Shown: positions 15,374 to 23,967 of the stretch, in pieces
Position numbering within the stretch: position 1 is the first letter of the stretch
Layout: the number at the start of each line of letters is the position of its first letter
DNA from: Caballeronia hypogeia
GTDB taxonomy: Bacteria; Pseudomonadota; Gammaproteobacteria; Burkholderiales; Burkholderiaceae
NCBI RefSeq assembly: GCF_001544875.2
Contig: NZ_FCOA02000001.1
Location: 62,001 to 126,000 of the forward strand
Direction of reading: 5' to 3'
Length of the DNA stretch: 64,000 nucleotides
The notes under the pieces: model-generated
The model's database searches: none
Told to the model about the DNA's origin: nothing
Seen by the model: only the letters and a program-made list of their open reading frames with translations
Position numbers and translations under genes: made by a program

Positions 15374-16955
15374 AAAACTCATCCGCAAGCTGTTCGGGCA
15401 AGAAGACGCCGATTCGAACGACGTTCCCGCCGCTGCATCCGAAGCCGACGCCAAACCGGCCCGCAAAAGCACGCGCAAGAAAGCAGCCGCGCCCGCGAAG
15501 CGCGATCCGAACGTGCCGGTCATCCTGTCGTCGGAGATTCATGGCATCGATCCGTCGCTGATCTCGAAGAACGCCGTGCGCGTGACGGACGGCCTGCAGC
15601 AGGCGGGACATCGCGCGTTCATCGTCGGCGGCGCGGTGCGCGATCTGCTGCTCGGCGTCGCGCCCAAGGATTTCGACGTCGCAACGGACGCCACGCCCGA
15701 CGAAGTGCAGAAGCTGTTCCGCCGCGCGCGCATCATCGGACGGCGCTTTCAGATCGTCCACGTGCAGTTCGGGCAGGAGATCATCGAGACCTCGACCTTC
15801 CGTGCGCTGATGGATGCGCCGCCGGAGCCGGCAGCCGAACCGCCGCGCCGCCTGAAACGCGGCGAGCTCGACGGCCGCACGCATGCCGTCGATGCCAGCG
15901 GTCGCGTGCTGCGCGACAACGTCTGGGGCGAGCAGCACGAAGACGCCACGCGGCGCGACTTCACCATCAACGCGATGTACTACGATCCGGCCACGCAAAC
16001 CGTGCTGGATTATCACGACGGCATGGCCGACATCCGCGCGCGCCTCTTGCGCATGATCGGCGATCCGGCCACGCGTTATCGCGAAGATCCGGTGCGCATG
16101 CTGCGCGTCGTGCGTTTCGCGGCGAAGCTCGGCTTCGAGATCGACGAAGCCACGCGCGCGCCGATCAAGGATCTCGCCGACCTCATGAACAACGTGCCGG
16201 CCGCGCGTCTGTTCGACGAGATGCTGAAGCTGCTGCTCTCGGGCCATGCGCTCGCGTGTCTCACGCGCCTGCGTCAGGAAGGCCTGCATCACGGCGTGCT
16301 GCCCCTGCTCGATGTCGTGCTCGAACAGCCCCACGGCGAGAAGTTCGTCACGCTCGCGCTCACCAGCACCGACGAACGCGTGCGCGCAAGCAAGCCCGTG
16401 TCGCCCGGCTTTCTGTTCGCCACGCTGCTATGGCACGACGTGCAGACGCGCTGGCAGCAATACACGGCGAACGGCGACTATCCGGTGCCCGCGCTGCATC
16501 GCGCGATGGACGACGTCCTCGACATGCAGACCGAAAAGCTCGCGATCCACAAGCGCTACTCGTCGGACATGCGCGAGATCTGGGGCCTTCAGCATCGGCT
16601 GGAAAAGCGCGGCCGCAGCGCGCTCAAGCTGCTGGAACACCAAAGATTCAGAGCGGGGTATGATTTCCTGCTACTGCGTTGCGAATCGGGCGAGCTCGAT
16701 GCGGCCATCGGTCAATGGTGGACCGAGTTCATCGGCGGCGATCATGCCGGGCGCGAAGAGTTGCTTTCGCAAGGCGGCAAGGAACGCAACGGCCCGAAGA
16801 AGCGGCGCCGCCGCAGCAACGCCAAGCGTCGCTCAGGCGAAGGCGAGCAAGGCGCCCAGGCCGCGCAGGACGGCGACGACAACGCGGTATCGAGTCCGGC
16901 AAGGAAACGCGAAGGCACGCGCGAACACAAGCGCGAGGACGCGGACAACGAGTAA
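15366..16955 (+). CDS. pcnB: Poly(A) polymerase I
   Basis: This 529-residue nucleotidyltransferase adds 3' poly(A) tails to RNA, promoting decay. The class II nucleotidyltransferase core shows GGAVRDLLLGVAPKDFDVAT (metal ligands in DFD), RRARIIGRRFQIVHV, RRDFTINAMYYDP and YREDPVRMLRVVRFAAKLGF. The N-terminal about 45 residues are Ala/Lys-rich (ARKSTRKKAAAPAKR) and the C-terminus is highly basic (KKRRRRSNAKRR), as expected for RNA contact. The start is a GTG overlapping the preceding gene. Confidence 0.95.
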   Translation: MIKKLIRKLFGQEDADSNDVPAAASEADAKPARKSTRKKAAAPAKRDPNVPVILSSEIHGIDPSLISKNAVRVTDGLQQAGHRAFIVGGAVRDLLLGVAPKDFDVATDATPDEVQKLFRRARIIGRRFQIVHVQFGQEIIETSTFRALMDAPPEPAAEPPRRLKRGELDGRTHAVDASGRVLRDNVWGEQHEDATRRDFTINAMYYDPATQTVLDYHDGMADIRARLLRMIGDPATRYREDPVRMLRVVRFAAKLGFEIDEATRAPIKDLADLMNNVPAARLFDEMLKLLLSGHALACLTRLRQEGLHHGVLPLLDVVLEQPHGEKFVTLALTSTDERVRASKPVSPGFLFATLLWHDVQTRWQQYTANGDYPVPALHRAMDDVLDMQTEKLAIHKRYSSDMREIWGLQHRLEKRGRSALKLLEHQRFRAGYDFLLLRCESGELDAAIGQWWTEFIGGDHAGREELLSQGGKERNGPKKRRRRSNAKRRSGEGEQGAQAAQDGDDNAVSSPARKREGTREHKREDADNE

Positions 16956-17042
16956 GGCCGGTTTTGGTTACAGTAGCGAAGAGCGATGTTCGTTTTTCCT
17001 GCTTTTCGCTTTTCGCTGCGACCCACGCGTAGGACTTCTGCC

Positions 17043-17591
17043 ATGACGATTGCTTATCTGGGCCTGGGAGCGAATCTCGGCGATGCGCGCCAGACCCTGA
17101 AAGACGCAGTCGTGTGTCTCGCCCAGCAGCACACGATCACCGTGCTCGCGAAATCGAGCCTTTATCGCACCGCGCCGATCGATTCGAGCGGCGACGACTA
17201 CTTCAATTGCGTCGTCAAGCTCGAGACGAGCCTGCCCGCGCGGGCGCTGCTGCGCCTGTGTCATCACATCGAGATTCAGTTCGGGCGCGAGCGGCCCTAT
17301 CGCAACGCGCCGCGCACGCTCGATCTCGACATCCTGCTGTATGGCGCATCGAGCATCGATGAAGCCGACCTCGTCGTGCCGCATCCCCGCATGACCGAGC
17401 GCGCCTTCGTGCTCGTGCCGCTCGTCGAGCTCGAACCGGATCTCATCCTTCCACAACGCGGCCGCGCGGATGCGTTCATCGCGGGCGTCGCCGATCAGCG
17501 CATCGAGAAAGTGGCGACGTGCCAGTGCATGACCGGCGCGCAAACGCAGACGCCGCAATCCACCGCCCCTAACAAGACAGACTGCCGATGA
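17043..17591 (+). CDS. folK: 2-amino-4-hydroxy-6-hydroxymethyldihydropteridine pyrophosphokinase
   Basis: This 182-residue enzyme transfers pyrophosphate from ATP to the pterin precursor in folate synthesis. HPPK motifs are clear: YLGLGANLGDARQTL, SSLYRTAPID, DDYFNCVVKLET, RPYRNAPRTLDLDILLYG (metal-binding DLD) and HPRMTERAFVLVPL. The ATG at 17043 gives the normal N-terminus. The stop overlaps the next start as ATGA. Folate links it to the PabB-PabC fusion at 55942. Confidence 0.95.
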   Translation: MTIAYLGLGANLGDARQTLKDAVVCLAQQHTITVLAKSSLYRTAPIDSSGDDYFNCVVKLETSLPARALLRLCHHIEIQFGRERPYRNAPRTLDLDILLYGASSIDEADLVVPHPRMTERAFVLVPLVELEPDLILPQRGRADAFIAGVADQRIEKVATCQCMTGAQTQTPQSTAPNKTDCR

Positions 17592-18268
17592 GCGTTCCGC
17601 CACTCACCGTCACCGCGCCGCAACTGCGGCCGCCGCATCGTTACATCGCGATCGAAGGGCCGATCGGCGTGGGCAAGACCACGCTGGCGACCCTGCTCGC
17701 CGAGCGCTGGTCGATGCGCACGCTGCTCGAGCGGCCACAGGACAATCCGTTTCTCGAACGCTTCTATCGCGACACCACGCGTCACGCGCTCGCCACGCAG
17801 TTGAGCTTCGCGTTGCAACGCGCCTCGCAGGCGGCGGAGGCAGCCGATATCGTCGCGTCCGGTGCGCCGTTGATAGCGGACTTCGTCACGCAGAAGAGCG
17901 AGCTTTTCGCACGCCTTACGCTGCCCGACGACGAGTTCGCGCTGTACAGGGAAATCGCTTCGCGCATTCACGCGAGCGGCCCCGCGCCCGATCTCGTCAT
18001 CTACTTGCAGGCGAGCCCCGAAGTGCTGTTCTCGCGCATTCAGAAACGTGCACTTCCAATGGAACTGCAAATCTCGGATTCTTATCTGCGCGCGCTCTGC
18101 GACGCCTATAACGAGTTCTTCTATCACTATGACGCGACGCCGTTGCTCACGGTGAATGCCGAACACCTGAACCCGCTCACATCGGACGAGGATCTCGCGC
18201 TGCTCATCGAGCGCATCGGGACCATGCGCGGGCGCAAGGAATTCTTTGTCAAAGGCGTTTCGGCATAA
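17588..18268 (+). CDS. Deoxynucleoside kinase (dCK/dGK family)
   Basis: This 226-residue protein has the P-loop [13 protein letters not shown] (about residues 20-32) and the family stretch [15 protein letters not shown], typical of dCK/dGK-type deoxynucleoside kinases that phosphorylate salvaged deoxynucleosides. The DxxR-type region is less certain. It is translationally coupled to folK by a 4-bp overlap and precedes panB by 29 bp, an order I recall as common in beta-proteobacteria. Nucleoside specificity cannot be read. Confidence 0.9.
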   Translation: MSVPPLTVTAPQLRPPHRYIAIEGPIGVGKTTLATLLAERWSMRTLLERPQDNPFLERFYRDTTRHALATQLSFALQRASQAAEAADIVASGAPLIADFVTQKSELFARLTLPDDEFALYREIASRIHASGPAPDLVIYLQASPEVLFSRIQKRALPMELQISDSYLRALCDAYNEFFYHYDATPLLTVNAEHLNPLTSDEDLALLIERIGTMRGRKEFFVKGVSA

Positions 18269-18297
18269 AGCCCTCGCCTCTTTTCAGCGAAACCATC

Positions 18298-19113
18298 ATG
18301 ACGTACCTGCAGGAAACGAATCGCTCGACGGTCACCGTCCCCAAACTCCAGGCCATGCGCGAAGCAGGCGAGCGCATCACGATGCTCACCTGCTACGACG
18401 CGAGCTTCGCCGCGCTGCTCGAACGCGCGGGCGTCGATGTCATGCTGATCGGCGACTCGCTCGGCAACGTGCTGCAGGGGCACGGCACGACGCTGCCCGT
18501 CACGCTCGCGGACATTGCGTATCACACGGCGTCGGTGGCGCGCGGCAACCGCAGCGCGCTGATTGTCGCGGACATGCCGTTCGGCACCATCGGTTCGAAA
18601 GAGGACGCCTACGCGAACGCCGTGCAACTGATGCGCGCCGGCGCGCAGATGGTGAAGATCGAAGGCGGCGAATGGCTCGCGGAGACGGTGCGCTTTCTCG
18701 TCGAGCGCTCGATTCCGGTGTGCGGGCACGTGGGCCTCACGCCGCAATCGGTGCACGCATTCGGCGGCTTCAAGGTGCAGGGCAAGTCCGAAGCCGCAGC
18801 CGAGCAGATGAAGCGCGACGCCATCGCGCTGCAGGACGCGGGCGCGCAACTGCTCGTGATCGAGGCCGTGCCGACGCTGCTCGCGCGCGAAGTCACCGAA
18901 ACGCTCGCGATTCCGACTATCGGCATTGGCGCGGGTATCGATTGTTCGGGACAGGTGCTCGTGCTGCATGACATGCTCGGCATCTACCACGGCAAGCGAC
19001 CGCGCTTCGTCAAGGATTTCATGCAGGGGCAGCCGAGCATTTTCGCGGCCGTCGAAGCCTATGTGCGCGCAGTGAAGGACGGCAGTTTCCCCGGGCCCGA
19101 GCACACATTCTGA
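18298..19113 (+). CDS. panB: 3-methyl-2-oxobutanoate hydroxymethyltransferase
   Basis: This 271-residue enzyme makes ketopantoate from 2-oxoisovalerate and methylenetetrahydrofolate, the first committed step to pantothenate and CoA. Signature stretches are [30 protein letters not shown], the Mg-binding [38 protein letters not shown] and [14 protein letters not shown]. Length is normal. It uses a folate cofactor, which makes folK a fitting neighbour. panC and panD are not adjacent. Confidence 0.97.
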   Translation: MTYLQETNRSTVTVPKLQAMREAGERITMLTCYDASFAALLERAGVDVMLIGDSLGNVLQGHGTTLPVTLADIAYHTASVARGNRSALIVADMPFGTIGSKEDAYANAVQLMRAGAQMVKIEGGEWLAETVRFLVERSIPVCGHVGLTPQSVHAFGGFKVQGKSEAAAEQMKRDAIALQDAGAQLLVIEAVPTLLAREVTETLAIPTIGIGAGIDCSGQVLVLHDMLGIYHGKRPRFVKDFMQGQPSIFAAVEAYVRAVKDGSFPGPEHTF

Positions 19114-19206
19114 GGGCGCGCGGCCACGATCTGCGTTTTCTCGTACATACTGGCGAGCTTCTTGCGAATACGCTTGGGCCAAGTCACCAATAAGAGCGAG
19201 AAAATC

Positions 19207-19506
19207 ATGTGGCACACCCTTCCCGATGAATACGTCCGCGCCCAGTTGGCCGTCGGCTCGCTCGTCGCGCTGGGCGTGGCGCGCGTGGTGGCGGCGGGAA
19301 TCGGCGCGCAGCACGGCTGGCGGATTTCGGTCGTGACGCGCTGGTTCATCGGCGCGGCGGTGGTTTTCTGCCTGCCGCAACTACTCGAAACAATCTTCGT
19401 GGCCGACTCGCATACGGCGTTCATCGAACTGCAAGGCAAGATCATCGGCTGTGCGGTGGCGCTGTTTTGCGCGCCGATCGTCAGTCACAAGCTCGGCTAC
19501 GAATAA
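19207..19506 (+). CDS. Small inner-membrane protein of unknown function
   Basis: This 99-residue protein has about three hydrophobic segments (around residues 10-30, 40-60 and 70-92) and short charged loops. I do not recognise a family. The ATG at 19207 has GAGCGAG upstream; an upstream TTG in frame adds 15 polar residues and is less likely. It converges on copD, with 15 bp between the stops. Confidence 0.6.
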   Translation: MWHTLPDEYVRAQLAVGSLVALGVARVVAAGIGAQHGWRISVVTRWFIGAAVVFCLPQLLETIFVADSHTAFIELQGKIIGCAVALFCAPIVSHKLGYE

Positions 19507-19521
19507 GCGTTTTTTCTTCCG

Positions 19522-20457
19522 TCAGCCCGCGAGCGCCGCTCCGGGCACGCTGTGCGACAGCACGGCCGCCGCCACGAACACCCCCGCCATCGTCACCGCC
19601 TCGATACGCATCACGTTGATGACCGTGTGCGCATCCATCGTCGATGCCGAGCGTTGCAGGCGCGGCAGCCCAAGCCACCGGTTCAGCGCGCCGAACACTA
19701 GCGCCACGGCGACCAGCGCCAGCTTCACGATCAGCGCATGCCCCCACACACTCGCCGCCAGCACCGCGGGCGACCCGCCGGCGCCGCGCCACGCATTGAA
19801 CATGCCCGTCACGATGACGAACGCCACCGCGATCGACGCCGTGCGCGACAGGCGCGCGACCGTGCGGATCAGGAACGCCCGCGCCACCGATGTATCGAGG
19901 GCAGGCAGCACGAAAGCGCCCGCGACCACGATCCCGCCCCACACGCCCGTCGCGAGCAGGTGCAGCGTCTGAACCGCTTCGGGTAAGGAGAACGCGCCTG
20001 CATCCGCCGCGTGGCCCACCGCCGACTTGCCCGCCGCGACGATCAGCGCGGCAAGCGTCGCCAGCACCGCGCGCGCAGCCGGGAACTCCCCGCTCGCGCC
20101 CGCCGCGACCAGCAGCAGCACGCTTCCCGCCAGCGCCACCGACCAGCCGATGCCCGCGTGCGTGCCCGTCGCGACCAGCCACAACGACGCTCCGGCTTGC
20201 GCGACCGGCGCGCCGCTCATCGCCGCCGACTGCAGCCACAGGGAAACGAAGTTGCACAGCACAAGAACGAGCGCGGCGGCCAGCCCGCCACGCGACGCGC
20301 GCCGCCAGCCGTAGCGCGCGGGCGACACCGGCGCGAACGCCTGTTCGCGCGACAGCCAGCCGTTCAGGAGCAACGCGCCGAGCGCGCACGCGAAGGCCAG
20401 ATCGGCAAGCGCCGCGAATGCGGTCTGCGCAAACCAGAGAGAATCGTCGTTCATCAT
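19522..20457 (-). CDS. copD: CopD-family copper homeostasis membrane protein
   Basis: This 311-residue protein is strongly hydrophobic, with about eight transmembrane helices. Histidines fall in or near the membrane segments (GKSAVGHAADAG, LHLLATGVWGG, AWRGAGG), matching the copper-resistance D domain. CopD is thought to import copper across the inner membrane, usually with periplasmic CopC. No copC lies beside it here. The start is MM with either methionine possible. Confidence 0.85.
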   Translation of the reverse strand: MMNDDSLWFAQTAFAALADLAFACALGALLLNGWLSREQAFAPVSPARYGWRRASRGGLAAALVLVLCNFVSLWLQSAAMSGAPVAQAGASLWLVATGTHAGIGWSVALAGSVLLLVAAGASGEFPAARAVLATLAALIVAAGKSAVGHAADAGAFSLPEAVQTLHLLATGVWGGIVVAGAFVLPALDTSVARAFLIRTVARLSRTASIAVAFVIVTGMFNAWRGAGGSPAVLAASVWGHALIVKLALVAVALVFGALNRWLGLPRLQRSASTMDAHTVINVMRIEAVTMAGVFVAAAVLSHSVPGAALAG

Positions 20458-20927
20458 GCGGAACCGGCCGCGAAGTGCACGCGGCGCGCTGAAAGGAAGA
20501 TCATCGAAGGAAGTCTGCGGAGTCTAATCGAACGCGCACGGTGCAGCACAGCATCGAACGCGATCGAAACGCCTTGAATTTTTGCCGCACGCTTCCGAAA
20601 CTGCTTGAAGCACTTCGGGTGGACGCATCCTGCCGGGTCGACTATTTGTCGAAAGGCAGCGAACTACCCGCGCTTAAGAGGTTCGCGACGAGTGGTCAAT
20701 AGACGCGCGGCAAATTGTCGCGAATGCGCTGCAGCGGGACTTAGAGCGAGATTGTGTCAAATAGTCATCATCATGCATCGATGATAGAATGCCGCGTCGC
20801 ATCAGAGGCTCGTCGAGCCGCTGTGGCCGTGGTCCGCCACCCACCGCCCCCTGCGTGGCCGTGGTTCGCCACCTTCGCACCGAGCCGCACGAAGCTCGGC
20901 AGGTCCCCGAATTTCATGGAGTGTCGC
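20458..20927. other. Intergenic leader with two tandem hairpin repeats
   Basis: No gene is supported in these 470 bases. Near the right end is an 18-bp direct repeat with one mismatch (20824-20841 and 20856-20873, period 32); each copy can fold on GTGGC/GCCAC. A TGATAGAAT stretch (about 20781-20789) could be a -10 region for the cytochrome genes. These would place the hairpins in the 5' leader of the cytochrome mRNA. Confidence 0.45.
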
Positions 20928-21662
20928 GTGTTTTCAAGACGCATTTTTCGTCCGCTGCTCGCTGTGGCTTTTGCTTCGGCTCTCGTAGGCAGCGCTGGCG
21001 TTTTCAGCTCCGCCGCGCAGGCGCAGAATCAGCCGATCGCACCGGATACGATGGCGGCGCGCGTGCAAGGCTGCACGGCCTGTCACGGCGTTCATGGTGA
21101 AGGCACGGATAACGACTACTTCCCGCGTCTGGCCGGCAAACCCGCCGACTATCTGTACAACCAGCTGCAGAATTTCCGTGAAGGTCGGCGCAAGTACCCG
21201 CCGATGAACTATCTCGTCACGTATCTCTCGGACGATTACCTTCACCAGATCGCCAAGTACTTCTCGGATCAGCGTCCGCCGTATCCGGCGCCGGCGAAGT
21301 CGAACGTTTCGCCTTCCACGCTCGCGCGCGGCCAGCAGATCGTGCTGAACGGCGACGCCTCGAAGAACATTCCCGCGTGCGCGGCCTGCCACGGCAAGGG
21401 TCTGACCGGCATGCAGCCGGCCATTCCGGGTCTCGTCGGCCTGCATTCGGACTACATCAGCGCGCAGGTCGGCGCATGGAAGTCGGGCACGCGTCACGCG
21501 AAAGCACCCGATTGCATGCAGCAGATCGCCTCGCGCCTGACGGACGACGACGTGACCGCCGTCGCCGCCTGGCTGTCCACGCAAACCGCACCCGCCAACC
21601 CGGTGCCCGCGCCTGCTGGCTCGTTGAAGATGCCGCTCAAGTGCGGCAGCGAACTGCAATAA
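20928..21662 (+). CDS. Periplasmic diheme cytochrome c (c4-like)
   Basis: This protein of about 244 residues has a Sec signal peptide (MFSRRIFRPLLAVAF, cleavage near AQA-Q) and two CxxCH heme sites, CTACH and CAACH, each in a class I domain (about residues 35-130 and 135-240). This is the cytochrome c4 / diheme electron-carrier layout. The GTG at 20928 has GGAG seven bases upstream; an ATG at 20916 would add four residues and has no ribosome binding site. It is 21 bp before the triheme cytochrome gene, so the two probably form an operon. Confidence 0.85.
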   Translation: MFSRRIFRPLLAVAFASALVGSAGVFSSAAQAQNQPIAPDTMAARVQGCTACHGVHGEGTDNDYFPRLAGKPADYLYNQLQNFREGRRKYPPMNYLVTYLSDDYLHQIAKYFSDQRPPYPAPAKSNVSPSTLARGQQIVLNGDASKNIPACAACHGKGLTGMQPAIPGLVGLHSDYISAQVGAWKSGTRHAKAPDCMQQIASRLTDDDVTAVAAWLSTQTAPANPVPAPAGSLKMPLKCGSELQ

Positions 21663-21683
21663 GGCGTCTGGAGCGACAACACA

Positions 21684-22982
21684 ATGAAACGCAAGTCCCT
21701 GTTCGCACTTTCCTCGGCTGTCGTGGTGGCAGCCGTCGCAGCTGGCGCAGTCCTCTGGTCCGGCGGCGACAACCTGCATTCGGGCGGCGCCATCGCGGCG
21801 ACGCCGGCCGACAAAGCGGCGCTCATCAAGCAAGGTGAATACCTCGCGCGCGCCGGCGACTGTATCGCCTGCCACACGGTGCGCGGCGGCAAGGAATTCG
21901 CCGGCGGCCTGCCGATGGCAACGCCCTTCGGCACCATGTTCACGCCGAACATCACGCCGGACGATCAGTACGGCATCGGCAAATGGACCTCGGACGACTT
22001 CTATCGCGCGATGCACACGGGCCGCTCGAAAGACGGTTCGCTGCTCTATCCGGGCTTCCCGTTCACGAGCTACACGAAGGTCACGCGCGCCGACTCCGAC
22101 GCGATCTACGCGTACCTGCGCTCGGTCGCGCCGGTGTCCGAACCGAGCCGTCCGCATGAACTGCGCTTCCCGTTCAACAACCGCAACCTGCTGATCGGCT
22201 GGCGCACCCTGTTCTTCTCGGAAGGCGAGTACAAGCCGGATCCGACCAAGTCGGTCGAATGGAACCGCGGCGCGTATCTCGTCGAAGGCCTCGGTCACTG
22301 CGGCATGTGCCACACGTCCATCAACGCGATGGGCGGTCCGGTCAACTCGGCGGCCTTCGCCGGCGGCCTGATCCCGCTGCAGAACTGGTACGCGCCGTCG
22401 CTCACGTCGAATAAGGAAGCGGGCCTCGGCGACTGGGACCTGAAGGACATCAACGACCTGCTGAAGACCGGCGTGTCGCAGCGCGGCGCGGTGTTCGGCC
22501 CGATGGCGGAAGTCGTCCACAACAGCCTGCAGTACATGAACGACGGCGACATCAACGCGATCTCGACTTACCTCAAGTCGATTCCGCAGAAGAAGGAAGC
22601 GCCGGAAGTCATGCAACTCGAAACCTCCGAGAAGTTCGGCGGCGAATTGCAGACGCTCGGCAAGAAGGTCTACACCGAGAACTGCGCGAAGTGCCACCAG
22701 GAAAACGGTCTGGGCAAGCCGCCGGCGTATCCGCCGCTGGCCAACAACCAGTCGATCCAGATGCCTTCGGCCGTCAACCCGATCCGCATGACGCTCAACG
22801 GCGGCTATCCGCCGAGCACGGAAGGCAACCCGATGCCGCACGGCATGCCGCCGTTCGCGCAGGCGCTGTCGGATACGGAAGTGGCCGCGGTCGTGACGTA
22901 CATCCGTATGTCGTGGGGCAACCACGGTACGCCGGTGTCGCCGCAGCAGGTCAGCAACCTGCGTTCGGCGCCGCTCGACTGA
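21684..22982 (+). CDS. Triheme cytochrome c of the alcohol/gluconate dehydrogenase subunit type
   Basis: This 432-residue exported protein has an N-terminal signal/anchor segment and three CxxCH sites: CIACH (about residue 59), CGMCH (about 207) and CAKCH (about 335). The spacing and phrases such as GGLPMATPFGTMFTPNITPD and TPNI...WTSDDFYRAMHTG match the cytochrome subunit of membrane-bound alcohol, gluconate or sorbitol dehydrogenases. It would pass electrons from a periplasmic dehydrogenase to quinone or oxidase. No dehydrogenase gene is adjacent, so the partner is unknown. Confidence 0.88.
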   Translation: MKRKSLFALSSAVVVAAVAAGAVLWSGGDNLHSGGAIAATPADKAALIKQGEYLARAGDCIACHTVRGGKEFAGGLPMATPFGTMFTPNITPDDQYGIGKWTSDDFYRAMHTGRSKDGSLLYPGFPFTSYTKVTRADSDAIYAYLRSVAPVSEPSRPHELRFPFNNRNLLIGWRTLFFSEGEYKPDPTKSVEWNRGAYLVEGLGHCGMCHTSINAMGGPVNSAAFAGGLIPLQNWYAPSLTSNKEAGLGDWDLKDINDLLKTGVSQRGAVFGPMAEVVHNSLQYMNDGDINAISTYLKSIPQKKEAPEVMQLETSEKFGGELQTLGKKVYTENCAKCHQENGLGKPPAYPPLANNQSIQMPSAVNPIRMTLNGGYPPSTEGNPMPHGMPPFAQALSDTEVAAVVTYIRMSWGNHGTPVSPQQVSNLRSAPLD

Positions 22983-23109
22983 GCGCCGGGCGACCATCGG
23001 CCAAGACAGCGTACAATACGCACTTGGGGCGCAGCCTTCGTAGTTGGGGCCGCGCCCTTTGTCTTTTTGCGCGTTCGTTTTGCGCGGGTCGTTTTGGTGG
23101 ATGGGTTTC

Positions 23110-23730
23110 ATGCACGCGGGTGAGCGTTTCAACAGCATCAGTCATCTGATCGGCGCGCTGCTGTCGGTGGCGGGGCTGGCGGCGCTCGTCACAATGGGCG
23201 CGCTCGATGGCGATGCGTACAAGGTCGTGAGCTTCGCGGTCTACGGCGCAATGCTCTGCGCGCTCTACATCATCTCGACGCTGTATCACTGGGCGCGCAC
23301 GCCGCGCCTCAAGTCGATACTGCAGAAGTGCGATCACTCGGCTATCTACTTGTTGATAGCCGGCAGCTACACGCCGTATACACTGGTGACCTTGCGAGGT
23401 CCCTGGGGCTGGTCGCTCTTCGGCGTGAGCTGGGGGCTCGCCGCGCTCGGGATCACGCAGGAACTCACGCTCGGGCGTCGCACCCGCAGCGTGTCGATGG
23501 TGCTCTACGTGCTGATGGGATGGCTCGCGCTCGTAGCCGTTCATCCGCTCGTGACGGCGCTGCCGCCCGCAGGCACTGCGTGGCTGGTGGCGGGCGGTGT
23601 CGTGTACACCGCCGGTATCTGGTTTTTCATCAACGACGAGCGCATCCGGCACGGACATGGAATCTGGCATCTGTTCGTGCTCGCAGGCAGCCTGTGTCAG
23701 TTCGTGAGCGTCGCGCGCTATGTCGCGTGA
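23110..23730 (+). CDS. Hemolysin III (PAQR/YqfA) family membrane protein
   Basis: This 206-residue protein has about seven transmembrane helices and the conserved polar residues of the HlyIII/PAQR family: GERFNSISHLIGALL at the N-terminus, STLYHWART, DHSAIYLLIAGSYTPYTLV in the middle and HGIWHLFVLAGSLCQF near the end. The His and Asp residues are thought to bind zinc in an intramembrane hydrolase-like site. The ATG at 23110 has GGTGG about nine bases before it; the ATG at 23101 abuts that motif. Confidence 0.9.
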   Translation: MHAGERFNSISHLIGALLSVAGLAALVTMGALDGDAYKVVSFAVYGAMLCALYIISTLYHWARTPRLKSILQKCDHSAIYLLIAGSYTPYTLVTLRGPWGWSLFGVSWGLAALGITQELTLGRRTRSVSMVLYVLMGWLALVAVHPLVTALPPAGTAWLVAGGVVYTAGIWFFINDERIRHGHGIWHLFVLAGSLCQFVSVARYVA

Positions 23731-23967
23731 GCCGGACTGAGCGGGTGCGGCAGCGTCGACATGGCGTCGATGCAACTTAGCGCCAGATGACGTGTCTTGA
23801 TAGCACGTCGAACCTCGCGGCAATGGCCCGTCGCTCGCTGAAACGCGAAACGGCCCGCCGCCCGATTTATTTCCGAGCGTCATGCATGCGCTCTGCCGGC
23901 TGAACCCCGTTCGCCGCGGTCTTGTTCGCATGCGCGCCGTTCGACATAACGAATTGAACGTCCATTT

